Positions 7,912 to 16,140 of a stretch of DNA of 39,908 bases are shown here, in pieces. The notes under the pieces were generated by a model that made no database searches, was not told where the DNA came from, and was given only the letters and a program-made list of their open reading frames with translations. This DNA comes from Kofleriaceae bacterium. GTDB taxonomy: Bacteria > Myxococcota_A > Polyangia > Haliangiales > Haliangiaceae. Positions within the stretch are counted from its first letter, which is position 1, and each line of letters starts with the position of its first letter. A program made the translations under genes and the position numbers. Where the stretch lies: assembly GCA_022842285.1 (NCBI GenBank), contig JALHPV010000028.1, positions 1-39,908 of the forward strand, given 5' to 3'.

Positions 7912-10662
7912 TCAGTCAGATCCAGCAGTGAGCTCCGCGCGCAGCTCGGGGCACGCCGTTGGCCCCAGTGCATCGAGCGCGGAGAGCCCACGTTCGCGCG
8001 CTGCTCTGGCAGCGGTGTGATCGCCGGTGGCGGCGAGGGCCTTCGCGGCGATCGACTGGGCCTCGCCCTGGTAGGCCTTCGCGATGACCTTGTTGGCGGA
8101 CTCCGCGGCTTCGCTATAGCGACGAGCCGCCAGGTGCACGTGCGCCTCGGCCAGGTTCAGGTCGTCGAGCAAGCGCGGCTGGTCACCGGCCATCGCGACG
8201 AAGCGCGGGCGCGCATCGGCAACCGCGCGCTCGGCCTCGGCTAGCTGGCCCTTCGCGAGGTGAAGCCGCGCGTAGCTGAGCTGGATGTAGGCGACATTCA
8301 TGCCCGCATCGACAGCGTTGGTGCTTCGCGCTCCCGCGAGCACGGTCTCGGCATCGGCGAGCGCGCCGGTGGCGATCAGCGCGTCGGCCAGCACGCGGCG
8401 CTCGTCCTCCGACGAGAACCGTGCGCCAAACCGCTCCTTCACTTCGATCGCGTGCCGGTTGCCAGCGATCGCCTTGGCATAGTCGCAGTACAAGGCATCC
8501 ACGGCCGCGAGCTGCCCCTCGAGCTCCACGGTGTTCATGTCATCGAGCCCCATCACCTCGACCATGATCTGATGAGCGGTCCGCATGTCCTCGGCGCAGG
8601 ATGCGACCTCGTCGTTCAGCAGGCGGTGGAGAGCGCGCATCCGCAACAGATTGGCGTAGCCTGGACTGCGCGGCCCGTGGAGCGCGGCCACGCCAGAGAG
8701 TGCGTCCTCGAAGACCTCGGCGGCCCCGGTCGGATCTCCCGAGAGGCTGCCGAGCATGGCGTTGAGGACAAGGAGCGACGACACATCGTAGGCCGTGTCC
8801 GATCGGCGACGCATGCTCGCGATCAGGCCCGGCAGCATCGCGCGCGCGGCCGCGTACTCACCTCGCAATATGTGCAGTTGCAGCTCTGACCTCGCGAGCT
8901 GATCGACGAGCCGCGGGGGATCTCCGACGCGGGCGATCGCGGCCCGAGCGACGGTAGCCGCGGCGGTGGCGCGGTCGAGTTGACCCTCATCGATGAAGGT
9001 CGCGACGCCTTGCGCCTGAAACGCGGCCACATGCTCGTCGAGCCCCAGCGACGTTGCGAGTGCGAGGGCTCGTCCGAGCTCGCGATCGCTGTCGCCGAAG
9101 CGCTGCGCGGTGTTGTACGCACTGGCGAGGGCCCCGGCCGTCTCCATGTGCAGAGGTGGATAGTCGACGGCCCGGGCTTCACGGTCTGTCGTCTCGAGGA
9201 TCGGAATGGCCTCGGCTATTCGCAGCACGGATGCGAGGGCCTTCCCGTGCTCGAGCCCTGCGCGAATCCGGGCGACCTCGCGCGAGATCGCAGGCGGAGG
9301 GGCACCAATCCGCGCACCCGCGCTCTGGCACCTGCGCAGGTCCGGCAGATCTCTTGCGGCCAGCATCAACGCGTCGCCCGCGGTCGTTCGATCGAGCGTC
9401 TCGAGAACGGCGGTTCGACTCACGAGGGCCTCGAGCCCACCTTCGAGGCACGCCCTCTGGAGCTCGCGCTGTTGCGAGTCGGCGACCTTGCAGGTGTCGT
9501 CCCAGGCCGTCCGCCATTCGGCGCCGTAGTTCTCGAACGCTTTCAAGGTGACATCGGCGGCGGCACCCGCGAATGGTGCGATCTCCACGATCGACGCGCG
9601 GATCGCGGCGCGGCGTTCAGCGCTCCAGTGAGGTGCGAGCTTCTCGGCGCTGCTCGTGCAAGTCGGAGCCGACGAGCGACTGGTGAGGCGCGCGACGCCA
9701 AACACGACGGCGAGCGCGGCCAACGCGGCGACCGCACTCGCGATCGCGATGCGGCGCGTGCGCGCGCGATCCCCATCGAGCGCGTTCACGAGCTCGGTCA
9801 TGCTCGGCCAGCGCCGTGCGGGATCCGCTGCCAGCCCGCGCTCGAGGACGCGCCGGACCCGCGCCGGCACCCCGCGCCCGTCCTCCGGCTCGATGATCGC
9901 GCCCCGCTCGATCGCCGCGATCAGCTCATCGAATGTCTCGCCCGTGAAGGGCCGTGCTCCGTACAGGAGCTCCCAGGCGAGCACGCAGAACGCGAACTGA
10001 TCGCTCGTCGTCGAGACATCTCCGCGCGCCTGCTCCGGCGCCATGTACGCCGGCGTTCCGACGATCGAGCCCTCGAACGTCAGTGCATTCGCGGAGGCGC
10101 CGAGGGGCGGGGACTTCATGGGGTCTGGCTCGTCATCGGCCGCGCGCGCGAGCCCGAAGTCGCCGACCTTGACCGCGCCGCTCGTCGACACGAACACGTT
10201 GTCGGGCTTCAGGTCACGATGGATCAGTCCGGCCGCATGGGCCGCGGCGACTCCGCGCCCGACGTCGACGAGCGCGCGGATGAGCGTCCGCACCGGCCGG
10301 CGCACGCTGCCCCACTCGCGCAGGTTCGCGCCCTCGACGAGCGCCATCGCCACGAAGCTCTGGTCCTCGTGGACCCCGACGTCGTAGACATCGACCACGT
10401 TCGGGTGGTCGAGCTTGGCGAGCGCCTTGGCCTCGCGCCGCAGCCGCGCCGCGGACGCCCCGCGATGCAAGAGCTTGATCGCGACCCGCCGATCGAGCGC
10501 CGGATCGCGGGCGACGTAGACGATGCCCATGCCCCCTGCGCCGAGGTGGCGCTCGATGACGTAGCGGTCGATCGACGCGCCAGCTGAGAGGAGATGCGTC
10601 GGCCGGTCCGAGACCGGCGGTGTGCCCTCTCCCACGATCGTCGATTCGACCGTCACCTTCAT
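7912..10662 (-). CDS. Membrane serine/threonine protein kinase with C-terminal TPR-like region
   Basis: A protein of 916 residues. The kinase domain spans about 34-295: LGAGGMGIVY, Lys63, catalytic Asp151 in HRDLKPDN, DFGLARA and GTPAYMAPEQ. One membrane helix follows at about 306-326. The remaining 590 residues are alanine-rich helical repeats of the TPR type common in myxobacterial kinases, for example the blocks around AGALASAYNTAQRFG and YIQLSYARLHLAKGQLAEAERA. The helical part would be periplasmic and could sense ligands or scaffold partners. The start ATG at 10662 has GGGGCGGG just upstream. The gene converges on the shorter kinase with a 34 bp gap, so two kinases lie tail to tail; they are not close paralogues in the C-terminal part. 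Confidence 0.93.
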   Translation of the reverse strand: MKVTVESTIVGEGTPPVSDRPTHLLSAGASIDRYVIERHLGAGGMGIVYVARDPALDRRVAIKLLHRGASAARLRREAKALAKLDHPNVVDVYDVGVHEDQSFVAMALVEGANLREWGSVRRPVRTLIRALVDVGRGVAAAHAAGLIHRDLKPDNVFVSTSGAVKVGDFGLARAADDEPDPMKSPPLGASANALTFEGSIVGTPAYMAPEQARGDVSTTSDQFAFCVLAWELLYGARPFTGETFDELIAAIERGAIIEPEDGRGVPARVRRVLERGLAADPARRWPSMTELVNALDGDRARTRRIAIASAVAALAALAVVFGVARLTSRSSAPTCTSSAEKLAPHWSAERRAAIRASIVEIAPFAGAAADVTLKAFENYGAEWRTAWDDTCKVADSQQRELQRACLEGGLEALVSRTAVLETLDRTTAGDALMLAARDLPDLRRCQSAGARIGAPPPAISREVARIRAGLEHGKALASVLRIAEAIPILETTDREARAVDYPPLHMETAGALASAYNTAQRFGDSDRELGRALALATSLGLDEHVAAFQAQGVATFIDEGQLDRATAAATVARAAIARVGDPPRLVDQLARSELQLHILRGEYAAARAMLPGLIASMRRRSDTAYDVSSLLVLNAMLGSLSGDPTGAAEVFEDALSGVAALHGPRSPGYANLLRMRALHRLLNDEVASCAEDMRTAHQIMVEVMGLDDMNTVELEGQLAAVDALYCDYAKAIAGNRHAIEVKERFGARFSSEDERRVLADALIATGALADAETVLAGARSTNAVDAGMNVAYIQLSYARLHLAKGQLAEAERAVADARPRFVAMAGDQPRLLDDLNLAEAHVHLAARRYSEAAESANKVIAKAYQGEAQSIAAKALAATGDHTAARAARERGLSALDALGPTACPELRAELTAGSD

Positions 10663-10771
10663 CCCGCCCCAACGTACCGTGATCAGCCCGTCCCATGCAG
10701 ACGTTGATCGTGGCTTCCGCGCTGGACTTCGTGATGCTTGCTGACGAGCTCCGAGCAGCCCGTTGACTCGC

Positions 10772-11683
10772 TCAGGCTTTCTTCTCGACGCCGAACTGGG
10801 TGCATGACGCCATCGTCGTCGCGAGGAAGTCGATGAAGAGGGCGAGGCGCGGCGGGAGATTCTGGCGAGCCGGGTAGACGGCGAAGAGCTCGTTGCCGCC
10901 GGAGGTCCAGTCGGGAAGGAGCGCGACGAGGGTGCCGGCGGTGAGGTCGTCGGCGACCATGAACGTCGGCACCAGCGCGATGCCGGCGCCGGCGAGGGCG
11001 GCCCCGCGGATCGCGCCGACGTTGTTGCTGGCGAAGCGGGCCGGGCGGCCGAAGTCGTACGTGCCCTCGGCGCGCGTGAGGGCCCACGATTGGATGCGTG
11101 CCGACGGGGTGAAGAGGACGCGGTCGTGCGCCTCGAGGTCGTCGACGGTGGCGGGCGTGCCGCGCGCGGCGAGGTAGGCCGGTGACGCGCAGAGGACGAA
11201 GTCGAGGGCGCAGAGGCGCTTCGCGATCAGCGTGGACTCGGAGAGCGGGCCGATGCGGAGGGCCACGTCGAAGCCGTCCTCGATCAGGTCGACGATGCGG
11301 TCGGTGGCATCGAGCTCGACGTTGACGTCGGGGTGCTTCGCGAGGAACTCGGCGCAGACCGGGCCGAGGATGCGGGTGGAGAGATCGACGGCGGCGGTGA
11401 CGCGGACCCGGCCGCGGGGGGTGGCCTGCATGTCGGTGACGAGCTGTTCGGCGGCGACGACGTCGGCCACGATGCGGGCGGCCCGCTCGTAGTAGGCCTG
11501 GCCGATGTCGGTCAGGGCGAGCTTGCGGGTGGTGCGCTGCACCAGGCGGACGCCCAGGCGCTCTTCGAGCTGAGCCAGCTTGCGGCTCACGGTGGACTTC
11601 GGGAGGCCGAGCTGCTCGGCGGCCCCCGTGAAGCTCTTCGTCTCGACGACTTTCGTGAAGACGACGATGTCGTTCAGGTCCAT
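10772..11683 (-). CDS. LysR family transcriptional regulator
   Basis: A regulator of 303 residues with the standard order: an N-terminal winged helix-turn-helix (about 1-60, with the core TGAAEQLGLPKSTVSRKLAQLEERLG) and a C-terminal periplasmic-binding-like effector domain (about 90-295). The block LVQRTTRKLALTDIGQAYYERA resembles the CrgA/DmlR-type subgroup. It starts 22 bp from the divergent YkgJ-type gene, so that gene and its own promoter are the natural targets, as is common for LysR proteins. The effector is unknown. The 109 bp between this gene and the kinase start at 10662 hold no gene. Confidence 0.94.
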   Translation of the reverse strand: MDLNDIVVFTKVVETKSFTGAAEQLGLPKSTVSRKLAQLEERLGVRLVQRTTRKLALTDIGQAYYERAARIVADVVAAEQLVTDMQATPRGRVRVTAAVDLSTRILGPVCAEFLAKHPDVNVELDATDRIVDLIEDGFDVALRIGPLSESTLIAKRLCALDFVLCASPAYLAARGTPATVDDLEAHDRVLFTPSARIQSWALTRAEGTYDFGRPARFASNNVGAIRGAALAGAGIALVPTFMVADDLTAGTLVALLPDWTSGGNELFAVYPARQNLPPRLALFIDFLATTMASCTQFGVEKKA

Positions 11684-11705
11684 GCCGACATGCTATCCGT
11701 CTGCG

Positions 11706-12281
11706 GTGTCGCGGCTAGGTGAGCTGACAGCGAAGATCGACGGGTTCTTTGCGCGCGTCGAGGCGCGCCATGGTGATGACATGCAGTGCCAGACGGGCTG
11801 CTCGGACTGCTGCCACGTGCGGCTCTCCGTGACGGGCGTCGAGGCCGACGCGATTCGTGCTCTGGCAGCAACGATGCCGGCCGAGGTGCGAGCCGCTTTC
11901 GGGACCGGACCGGAGGACCGCTGCGCGGCCCTCGACGGGGCGGGGCGCTGCATGATCTACGACGCGCGGCCGGTGATCTGTCGGAGCCACGGGGCGCCGA
12001 TTCGCATGCGGCGGGACAGCCTGCCCGTGATCGCCGGCGGGCGAACCGCCGAAGGGCGACGCGGTTCGATCGCCGGCGGGCGAACCGCCGGCAGCGGCGC
12101 CGAAGGACGCGGTTCGATCGAGGCCTGCTATCGGAATTTCACGCACACCGAGCCCGCGCCCGACTGCGTCCTGGACCAGACGACGTTGTCGGCACTCACG
12201 CTGGCGGTGGACCGGGATGCCGGGTACGACGGCGTGCGGCAGGACCTCGCGGAGTTGCTCACGATGCTCAGAGGGGCGTGA
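11706..12281 (+). CDS. YkgJ family cysteine-cluster protein with in-frame repeat insertion
   Basis: A protein of 191 residues from the GTG at 11706. The cysteine pattern fits the YkgJ (CxxxCxxCC) family, thought to bind zinc or iron: C28QTGCSDCC, then a later block with RCMIYDARPVICRSHGAPI and further cysteines at EACYRNF and APDC. Its function is not established. Between LPV and EACYRNF there is a low-complexity insertion of about 29 residues made of two copies of an IAGGRTA-type repeat; it is encoded by a duplicated palindromic DNA element (12029-12115). Without the insertion the family sequence would read on smoothly. The start is uncertain: an in-frame ATG at 11682 overlaps the divergent LysR start. 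Confidence 0.82.
   Translation: MSRLGELTAKIDGFFARVEARHGDDMQCQTGCSDCCHVRLSVTGVEADAIRALAATMPAEVRAAFGTGPEDRCAALDGAGRCMIYDARPVICRSHGAPIRMRRDSLPVIAGGRTAEGRRGSIAGGRTAGSGAEGRGSIEACYRNFTHTEPAPDCVLDQTTLSALTLAVDRDAGYDGVRQDLAELLTMLRGA
12029..12115. repeat. Tandem palindromic repeat inside the YkgJ gene
   Basis: Two imperfect direct copies lie back to back, 39 bp (12029-12067) and 48 bp (12068-12115). Both begin with gatcgccggcgggcgaaccg and end with acgcggttc, and a partial third start (gatcg) follows at 12116. Each copy contains a short hairpin: CGGCGG-GCGAA-CCGCCG in the first, extended to seven base pairs in the second. Both lengths are multiples of three, so the host frame is kept. The copies differ by a 9 bp insertion and by single bases, which indicates that duplication was followed by drift. 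Confidence 0.85.
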
Positions 12282-12295
12282 TAGGAAGGCGCTCG

Positions 12296-12967
12296 ATGAT
12301 CACGCTGCAGCAAGTCGAGCAGATCAAGACCGATGTCGCCGGGCCCGTGCTGGCGCTCGATCACCCGCGCTTCAAGCAGGTGTGGGAGTCGATCTTCACG
12401 CGCAAGCTGGTCGCGGATTGCATGACGCATGCGTGCACGATGGTCGACAAGACGCCGCACCAGCAGAAGAACGACGCGTGCTGCCAGTACGGTGTCGATG
12501 TCGATCTGACGGAGCGCGAGGCGATCCTGGCGCGGGCCGATCAGATCCGGCCGCTCTTGCGCGCCGAGGTCCAGCACCTACCGTGGTTCGATGACGAGAT
12601 CGAAGAGGATCCGGACTATCCGTCGGGCAAGGTGGTCCGCTCCGCAGTGTTCAACGACCGCTGCCTGTTCCTCGCGCACGATCAGCGGGGCTGCGCGATC
12701 CACCGCGCGGCGTTCGAGCAGGGCTGGGACTTCAATGGCGTGAAGCCCGGCATTTGCCGCCTGTTCCCGCTCAGCTACGAGGACGACACGATCGTGATCG
12801 CCGACGAGTACCCCGAGTATTCGTGCGCCCACACAGACGGTCCGTCGGTGTACCGCGCAGCGCGGGATGGCCTGCGCGATCTGTTCGGGCTCGAGCTCGT
12901 GGCCGCTCTCGATGCCGTCGAGGCGCGCGTGCTGGCGAGCCAGCCCCGCAAGCTCCCCGTCGTGTAG
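12296..12967 (+). CDS. DUF3109/YkgJ-superfamily cysteine-cluster protein
   Basis: A protein of 223 residues, probably cytoplasmic because no signal peptide is seen. The C-terminal half carries the family signature: DRCLFLAHDQRGCAIHRAAFE and then KPGICRLFPL, which fits a metal-binding cysteine cluster. Further cysteines lie in the N-terminal part (DCMTHAC, DACCQYG). The molecular role of DUF3109 proteins is not known. The ATG at 12296 has a strong ribosome site, AGGAAGG at 12283-12289, and begins 14 bp after the previous stop, so this gene and the YkgJ gene probably form an operon. The two proteins belong to related but different cysteine-cluster families and do not look like recent duplicates. 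Confidence 0.85.
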   Translation: MITLQQVEQIKTDVAGPVLALDHPRFKQVWESIFTRKLVADCMTHACTMVDKTPHQQKNDACCQYGVDVDLTEREAILARADQIRPLLRAEVQHLPWFDDEIEEDPDYPSGKVVRSAVFNDRCLFLAHDQRGCAIHRAAFEQGWDFNGVKPGICRLFPLSYEDDTIVIADEYPEYSCAHTDGPSVYRAARDGLRDLFGLELVAALDAVEARVLASQPRKLPVV

Positions 12968-12976
12968 CCGAAAAGC

Positions 12977-13006
12977 GAACAGCCGCCCGGGGTGGAGCGG
13001 CTGTTC
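12977..13006. terminator. Perfect hairpin, likely bidirectional terminator
   Basis: A perfect 10 bp inverted repeat, gaacagccgc and gcggctgttc, is separated by a 10-base loop. It sits in the 76 bp between two converging genes (stops at 12967 and 13044). There is an AAAA run just before the stem, which gives a U run when read on the minus strand, but no clear T run on the plus side. Confidence 0.75.
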
Positions 13007-13009
13007 CAG

Positions 13010-13027
13010 GCGCCGTGGGTACGGCGC
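13010..13027. terminator. Second adjacent hairpin between convergent genes
   Basis: A perfect 7 bp stem, gcgccgt and acggcgc, with the 4-base loop gggt. It lies 3 bp after the larger hairpin. It may act with it as a double terminator; no U run is present, so this is tentative. Confidence 0.5.
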
Positions 13028-13043
13028 GTTCGATCGGTGGTGG

Positions 13044-13808
13044 TTACTTCGTGTACGCGAGCTGCAGCGACCAGGCGGAGTCGGAGACGTTGCGCGGGTC
13101 GTCGGGGCCGCCCGCCAGCGACACCCAGATGCAGTCGCCCTGGACCACTTTCATCGTCACGACCTGGTTGTCACTCAGGAGCTTGTGCTCGGCGACGAAG
13201 CCCAGGCCCGAGGTCTTCCACTCCGAGTCGACGCTGAACGGCGTGCCGCGGAGGTCGAGGTTGCCCGACGCGCCCACGTTCGGGTGGCACGCCATCGCCG
13301 AGCCCACGATCATCGAGCGGAAGGTGATGCCGCCGATCGATACCTGACCGAGGTTGGTGGCGAACGTGGGGTCCGCGACGTCCACCTGGAGCGTCTGGGG
13401 ATCGATCCGGAGGTGCGTGAACCGGGTGCGGAGGATCGCAGGCACGCCGGCGGTGCTCATGCTCGCGAGCTCCGAGTAGTTCTCGTTGGAGGTCGTCCTC
13501 GCGAGGATCAGGTACTCCTCGTTGTCGCGGCAGCGAGCCTTGTACGGCTTCACCGGATCGTTGCCGACGTACAGCGTGTAGTTGCCGTCCGGGACGATCG
13601 CGCCGTTGTCGATGTCGTCGCATGACGACGGGAACTTCGCGACGGGGTCGGTCGGGTCGGTCGGGTCGGCCGGGTCGGCCGGATCGGCCGGGTCGGCAGG
13701 ATTGTCCGGCTCCGCGGGCTCGTTGCCAGTGTCGTCGGAGGCGACGCCGCCGCAGGCAGCCGTGACGGAGAGAGCGAGGAGGGTGGCGAGCTGCGCGATC
13801 TGCTTCAT
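13044..13808 (-). CDS. GON-domain lipoprotein with Asp-Pro repeat linker
   Basis: A secreted lipoprotein of 254 residues: the signal ends at Cys19 (TAAC). A linker of DPA/DPT triplets (about 31-56) leads to one folded domain starting at Cys63. That domain fits the GON domain, best known from ADAMTS9 and ADAMTS20: the opening SCDDID, then PDGNYTLYVGNDPVKPYKARC, EEYLILA, ENYSE, THLRIDPQTLQVDVADPTFA and a late GDCIWVSLAGG with spaced cysteines. Bacterial members are known but unstudied as far as I am aware. I chose the ATG at 13808; a TTG at 13835 only adds residues before a normal signal peptide. No protease domain is attached. It would be displayed outside the inner or outer membrane, and its ligand is unknown. 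Confidence 0.8.
   Translation of the reverse strand: MKQIAQLATLLALSVTAACGGVASDDTGNEPAEPDNPADPADPADPADPTDPTDPVAKFPSSCDDIDNGAIVPDGNYTLYVGNDPVKPYKARCRDNEEYLILARTTSNENYSELASMSTAGVPAILRTRFTHLRIDPQTLQVDVADPTFATNLGQVSIGGITFRSMIVGSAMACHPNVGASGNLDLRGTPFSVDSEWKTSGLGFVAEHKLLSDNQVVTMKVVQGDCIWVSLAGGPDDPRNVSDSAWSLQLAYTK
13644..13700. repeat. 9-bp tandem repeat coding the Asp-Pro linker
   Basis: About six copies of a 9-base unit (gac ccg gcc/acc on the minus strand) encode repeated Asp-Pro-Ala or Asp-Pro-Thr. The length is a multiple of three, so copy-number change would only alter linker length. Confidence 0.75.
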
Positions 13809-13882
13809 ACCCAGACACACGGAGGACCGAGACAAACCCTGCAGAAGATTTATTCGCCAGCAACCACGAACACTTGCGTGGC

Positions 13883-14737
13883 ATGGTCCCGCGCATGACG
13901 GAGACTCTCGACTTCGCGAAGCACGCCGCCAGCGTGTACCTCTTGCCGCTGGGACTGCGCATCGTCCTCGCGCTCGCCCTGTTCTGGATCGGGCGGTTGC
14001 TCGCGCGTGGCCTCATGCGCGGCCTCGATCGCGGCCTCGCGAAGAGCGCGCTGGACATCTCGCTGCGCAAGTTTCTCAAGGACGTCATCTACGCGGTGAT
14101 GCTCGTCGCGATCGTGATCGCGTCGCTCGATCTGGTCGGCGTGAAGACGACGGCCGTGGTGGCGGTGCTCGGCGCGGCTGGTCTGGCGATCGGCCTCGCG
14201 CTGCAGAGCTCGCTCTCGAACTTCGCAGCCGGCGTGATGCTGATCGTGCTGCGACCCTACAAGGTCACCGACGTCGTGATGCTCGGTGGCAAGTACCTGG
14301 GGCGCGTGGATGCCATCAAGGTCTTCCATACGATCCTGATCACCGACGACAACCGCGAGGTCACGATCCCCAACAATCAGATCATCACCGGCGCGATCGA
14401 GAACTACACGGTGCTCGGGCGACGTCGCGTCGACCTGGTGGTCACGGTCAGCACGGCGCCCGCCGTAGTGGCCACGCCCCCCGCGCCGATGAGGCCTCTC
14501 GACCTCGCATCACTGAAGACGCTGCTCCAGGAAGTCGTGCTCGCCGATGACCGCGTGCTCGCCGCGCCGCCGCCCGCGATCGCGATCGCCGAGGCTACCG
14601 CCGCGTCGGTGAAGCTGGTCGTGCGGCCGTGGACGACGCACGAGACTCACTCGGCCGTGGCCGCGTCGACGATCGAGCGGGCTCGCGATGCCCTCACCGC
14701 GCAGGGGCACGAGACGTTCACCATCGCGCTGGCGTGA
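13883..14737 (+). CDS. MscS-type small mechanosensitive channel
   Basis: A membrane protein of 284 residues (ATG at 13883; the ATG at 13895 is also possible and no ribosome site decides). Hydrophobic helices lie at about 18-40 and 70-90. The pore helix TM3 follows, rich in Gly and Ala (AAVVAVLGAAGLAIGLALQSSLSNFAAG split over about 95-120), the hallmark of MscS. The beta domain follows with RPYKVTDVVMLGGKYLGRVDAI and the IPNNQIITGAIENYT block. It should release solutes on hypo-osmotic shock. It is divergent from the GON-domain lipoprotein, with 74 bp between starts, and its stop abuts the DUF423 stop with no bases between. Confidence 0.93.
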   Translation: MVPRMTETLDFAKHAASVYLLPLGLRIVLALALFWIGRLLARGLMRGLDRGLAKSALDISLRKFLKDVIYAVMLVAIVIASLDLVGVKTTAVVAVLGAAGLAIGLALQSSLSNFAAGVMLIVLRPYKVTDVVMLGGKYLGRVDAIKVFHTILITDDNREVTIPNNQIITGAIENYTVLGRRRVDLVVTVSTAPAVVATPPAPMRPLDLASLKTLLQEVVLADDRVLAAPPPAIAIAEATAASVKLVVRPWTTHETHSAVAASTIERARDALTAQGHETFTIALA

Positions 14738-15094
14738 CTAGCCGCGCCAGGCCGACCACGCGAGCCAGATCCAGCCCGCGAGGAAGGCGAGCCCACCGAT
14801 CGGCGTGATCGCTCCGAGCCCCTTCGTCCCCGTCAATGCGAGGGCATAGAGCGACCCGCTGAACACCACGATGCCGGCCAGGAACAGCCAGCCTGCCGTC
14901 GATGCGCCGCGCACCACGAGGGCGCCCGCGAGCACCATCGCGACCGCGTGAATCAGGTGATAACGCGCGCCGGTCTCGAAGATCTCCAGCGCACGCTGGT
15001 CGAGCCGGGCCCGCAGCGCATGGGCACCGAAGGCACCGGCAGCGACGGCGAGCGCGCCGTTGAGCGCCCCGAGGGCGACGAGGGGATTGCGCAT
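14738..15094 (-). CDS. DUF423 (YgdD/YwdK) small membrane protein
   Basis: A protein of 118 residues with four predicted membrane helices. The start has the family pattern ALGALNGALAVAAGAFGAHAL, followed by FETGARYHLIHAVAM and, near the end, TKGLGAITPIGGLAFLAGW. Length and motifs match DUF423 throughout. Function is not known. It follows rtcA with only 9 bp between, so it is probably the last gene of the rtcB-rtcA operon. Confidence 0.93.
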   Translation of the reverse strand: MRNPLVALGALNGALAVAAGAFGAHALRARLDQRALEIFETGARYHLIHAVAMVLAGALVVRGASTAGWLFLAGIVVFSGSLYALALTGTKGLGAITPIGGLAFLAGWIWLAWSAWRG

Positions 15095-15103
15095 GGCGCG
15101 ACC

Positions 15104-16138
15104 TTAGCCGATCGAGACGGTCGTGGTGCCAGACACCTCGTCGCAGCGGATCGGTACGTCGAGGAACTGCTGGATCGTGTCGATGTTGGTCGTCGCGTGG
15201 AGCGACAGCGGACCGGTGCGGAAGCGGCCTCCACCGGCGACGGCCATCGGTAGCAGCAGCTGGTCGGCGAGGTGCTCGCCGACGGGAACCTCGAGGGCGA
15301 GGAATGCCGCGAGCTCGTCGCAGGCGCGCTTCGCCACGCGCTCCGCGGGCAGGCCCTTCTCGCCATGCACCGTCACCAGCTCGCGCGCCGCGCCGCGGTT
15401 CACCTCGAGCATCAGCACGTTGGCGATCGCGTTGCCGCGCACATCGCGCGCCAGCAGCTCGTCACGCTCCCAGCCGAGCTCGTGCATGACGACGGCGAGC
15501 TCGCGCTCGGCCACGTGGGACGGCAGGCGGCACGAGAGCGCCGTGGCGCGGCGATCGGTGACCGGCCGCGCATCGAGGATGTCGATGGGCCGCAACGCGC
15601 CAGACCCGATGACCATGGTCACCGAGCCCAGCGAGTCGCTGCGGCCCTCCCCCGGCGCGAAGCCGTAGCGGTTCAGCTCGAGCCGCACGTCGGCGCCCAT
15701 CGCCCGCAGGAGGGGCAGGAACACGCGATCGAGGAAGTCGAACGGCGGAGCCAGCGGGTTGTGGGTGCCGCCGCTGATGGTCGCGGTGAGCTGCTCGCCC
15801 ATCGCGATCGCCGGCACGAGGATCGTCTGCAGTACGAGCGAGATGGCACCGGGGCTGCCGATGTCGATGTCGAGCACGCGCGGTGCGCCGGTGCCCGTCG
15901 AGCGGCCGGGGCGAAACTCGAGATCGCGGGAGTTCACCTCGCCGCCCACCACCTGGGCATCGCAGAGGCGCGCGGCGGCCAGGACGCACGTCGCGTGCTG
16001 ACGGCGCAGGCCGGGCTTCGCGCGGTTCGCGCGGATGTTCCGGATGTGAAGCGGCTGGCCGGTGATGATCGACAGCGCCAGCGACGTGCGCAGGATCTGT
16101 CCACCGCCCTCACCGCGGGCCCCGTCGACCTCTACCAT
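15104..16138 (-). CDS. rtcA: RNA 3'-terminal phosphate cyclase
   Basis: RtcA uses ATP to turn RNA 3'-phosphate ends into 2',3'-cyclic phosphates by way of an adenylated histidine. The protein has 344 residues, near the usual 338. The N-terminal signature EGGGQILRTSLALSIITG is present, as are GSPGAISLVLQTILVPA, SGGTHNPLAPPFDFL and the late ADQLLLPMAVAGGG. His314 in LHATTNI aligns by position with the catalytic His309 of the E. coli enzyme. It starts 2 bp after the rtcB stop, so the two are translated from one message. Together they fit RNA repair or splicing-type ligation. Confidence 0.96.
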   Translation of the reverse strand: MVEVDGARGEGGGQILRTSLALSIITGQPLHIRNIRANRAKPGLRRQHATCVLAAARLCDAQVVGGEVNSRDLEFRPGRSTGTGAPRVLDIDIGSPGAISLVLQTILVPAIAMGEQLTATISGGTHNPLAPPFDFLDRVFLPLLRAMGADVRLELNRYGFAPGEGRSDSLGSVTMVIGSGALRPIDILDARPVTDRRATALSCRLPSHVAERELAVVMHELGWERDELLARDVRGNAIANVLMLEVNRGAARELVTVHGEKGLPAERVAKRACDELAAFLALEVPVGEHLADQLLLPMAVAGGGRFRTGPLSLHATTNIDTIQQFLDVPIRCDEVSGTTTVSIG

Positions 16139-16140
16139 GG

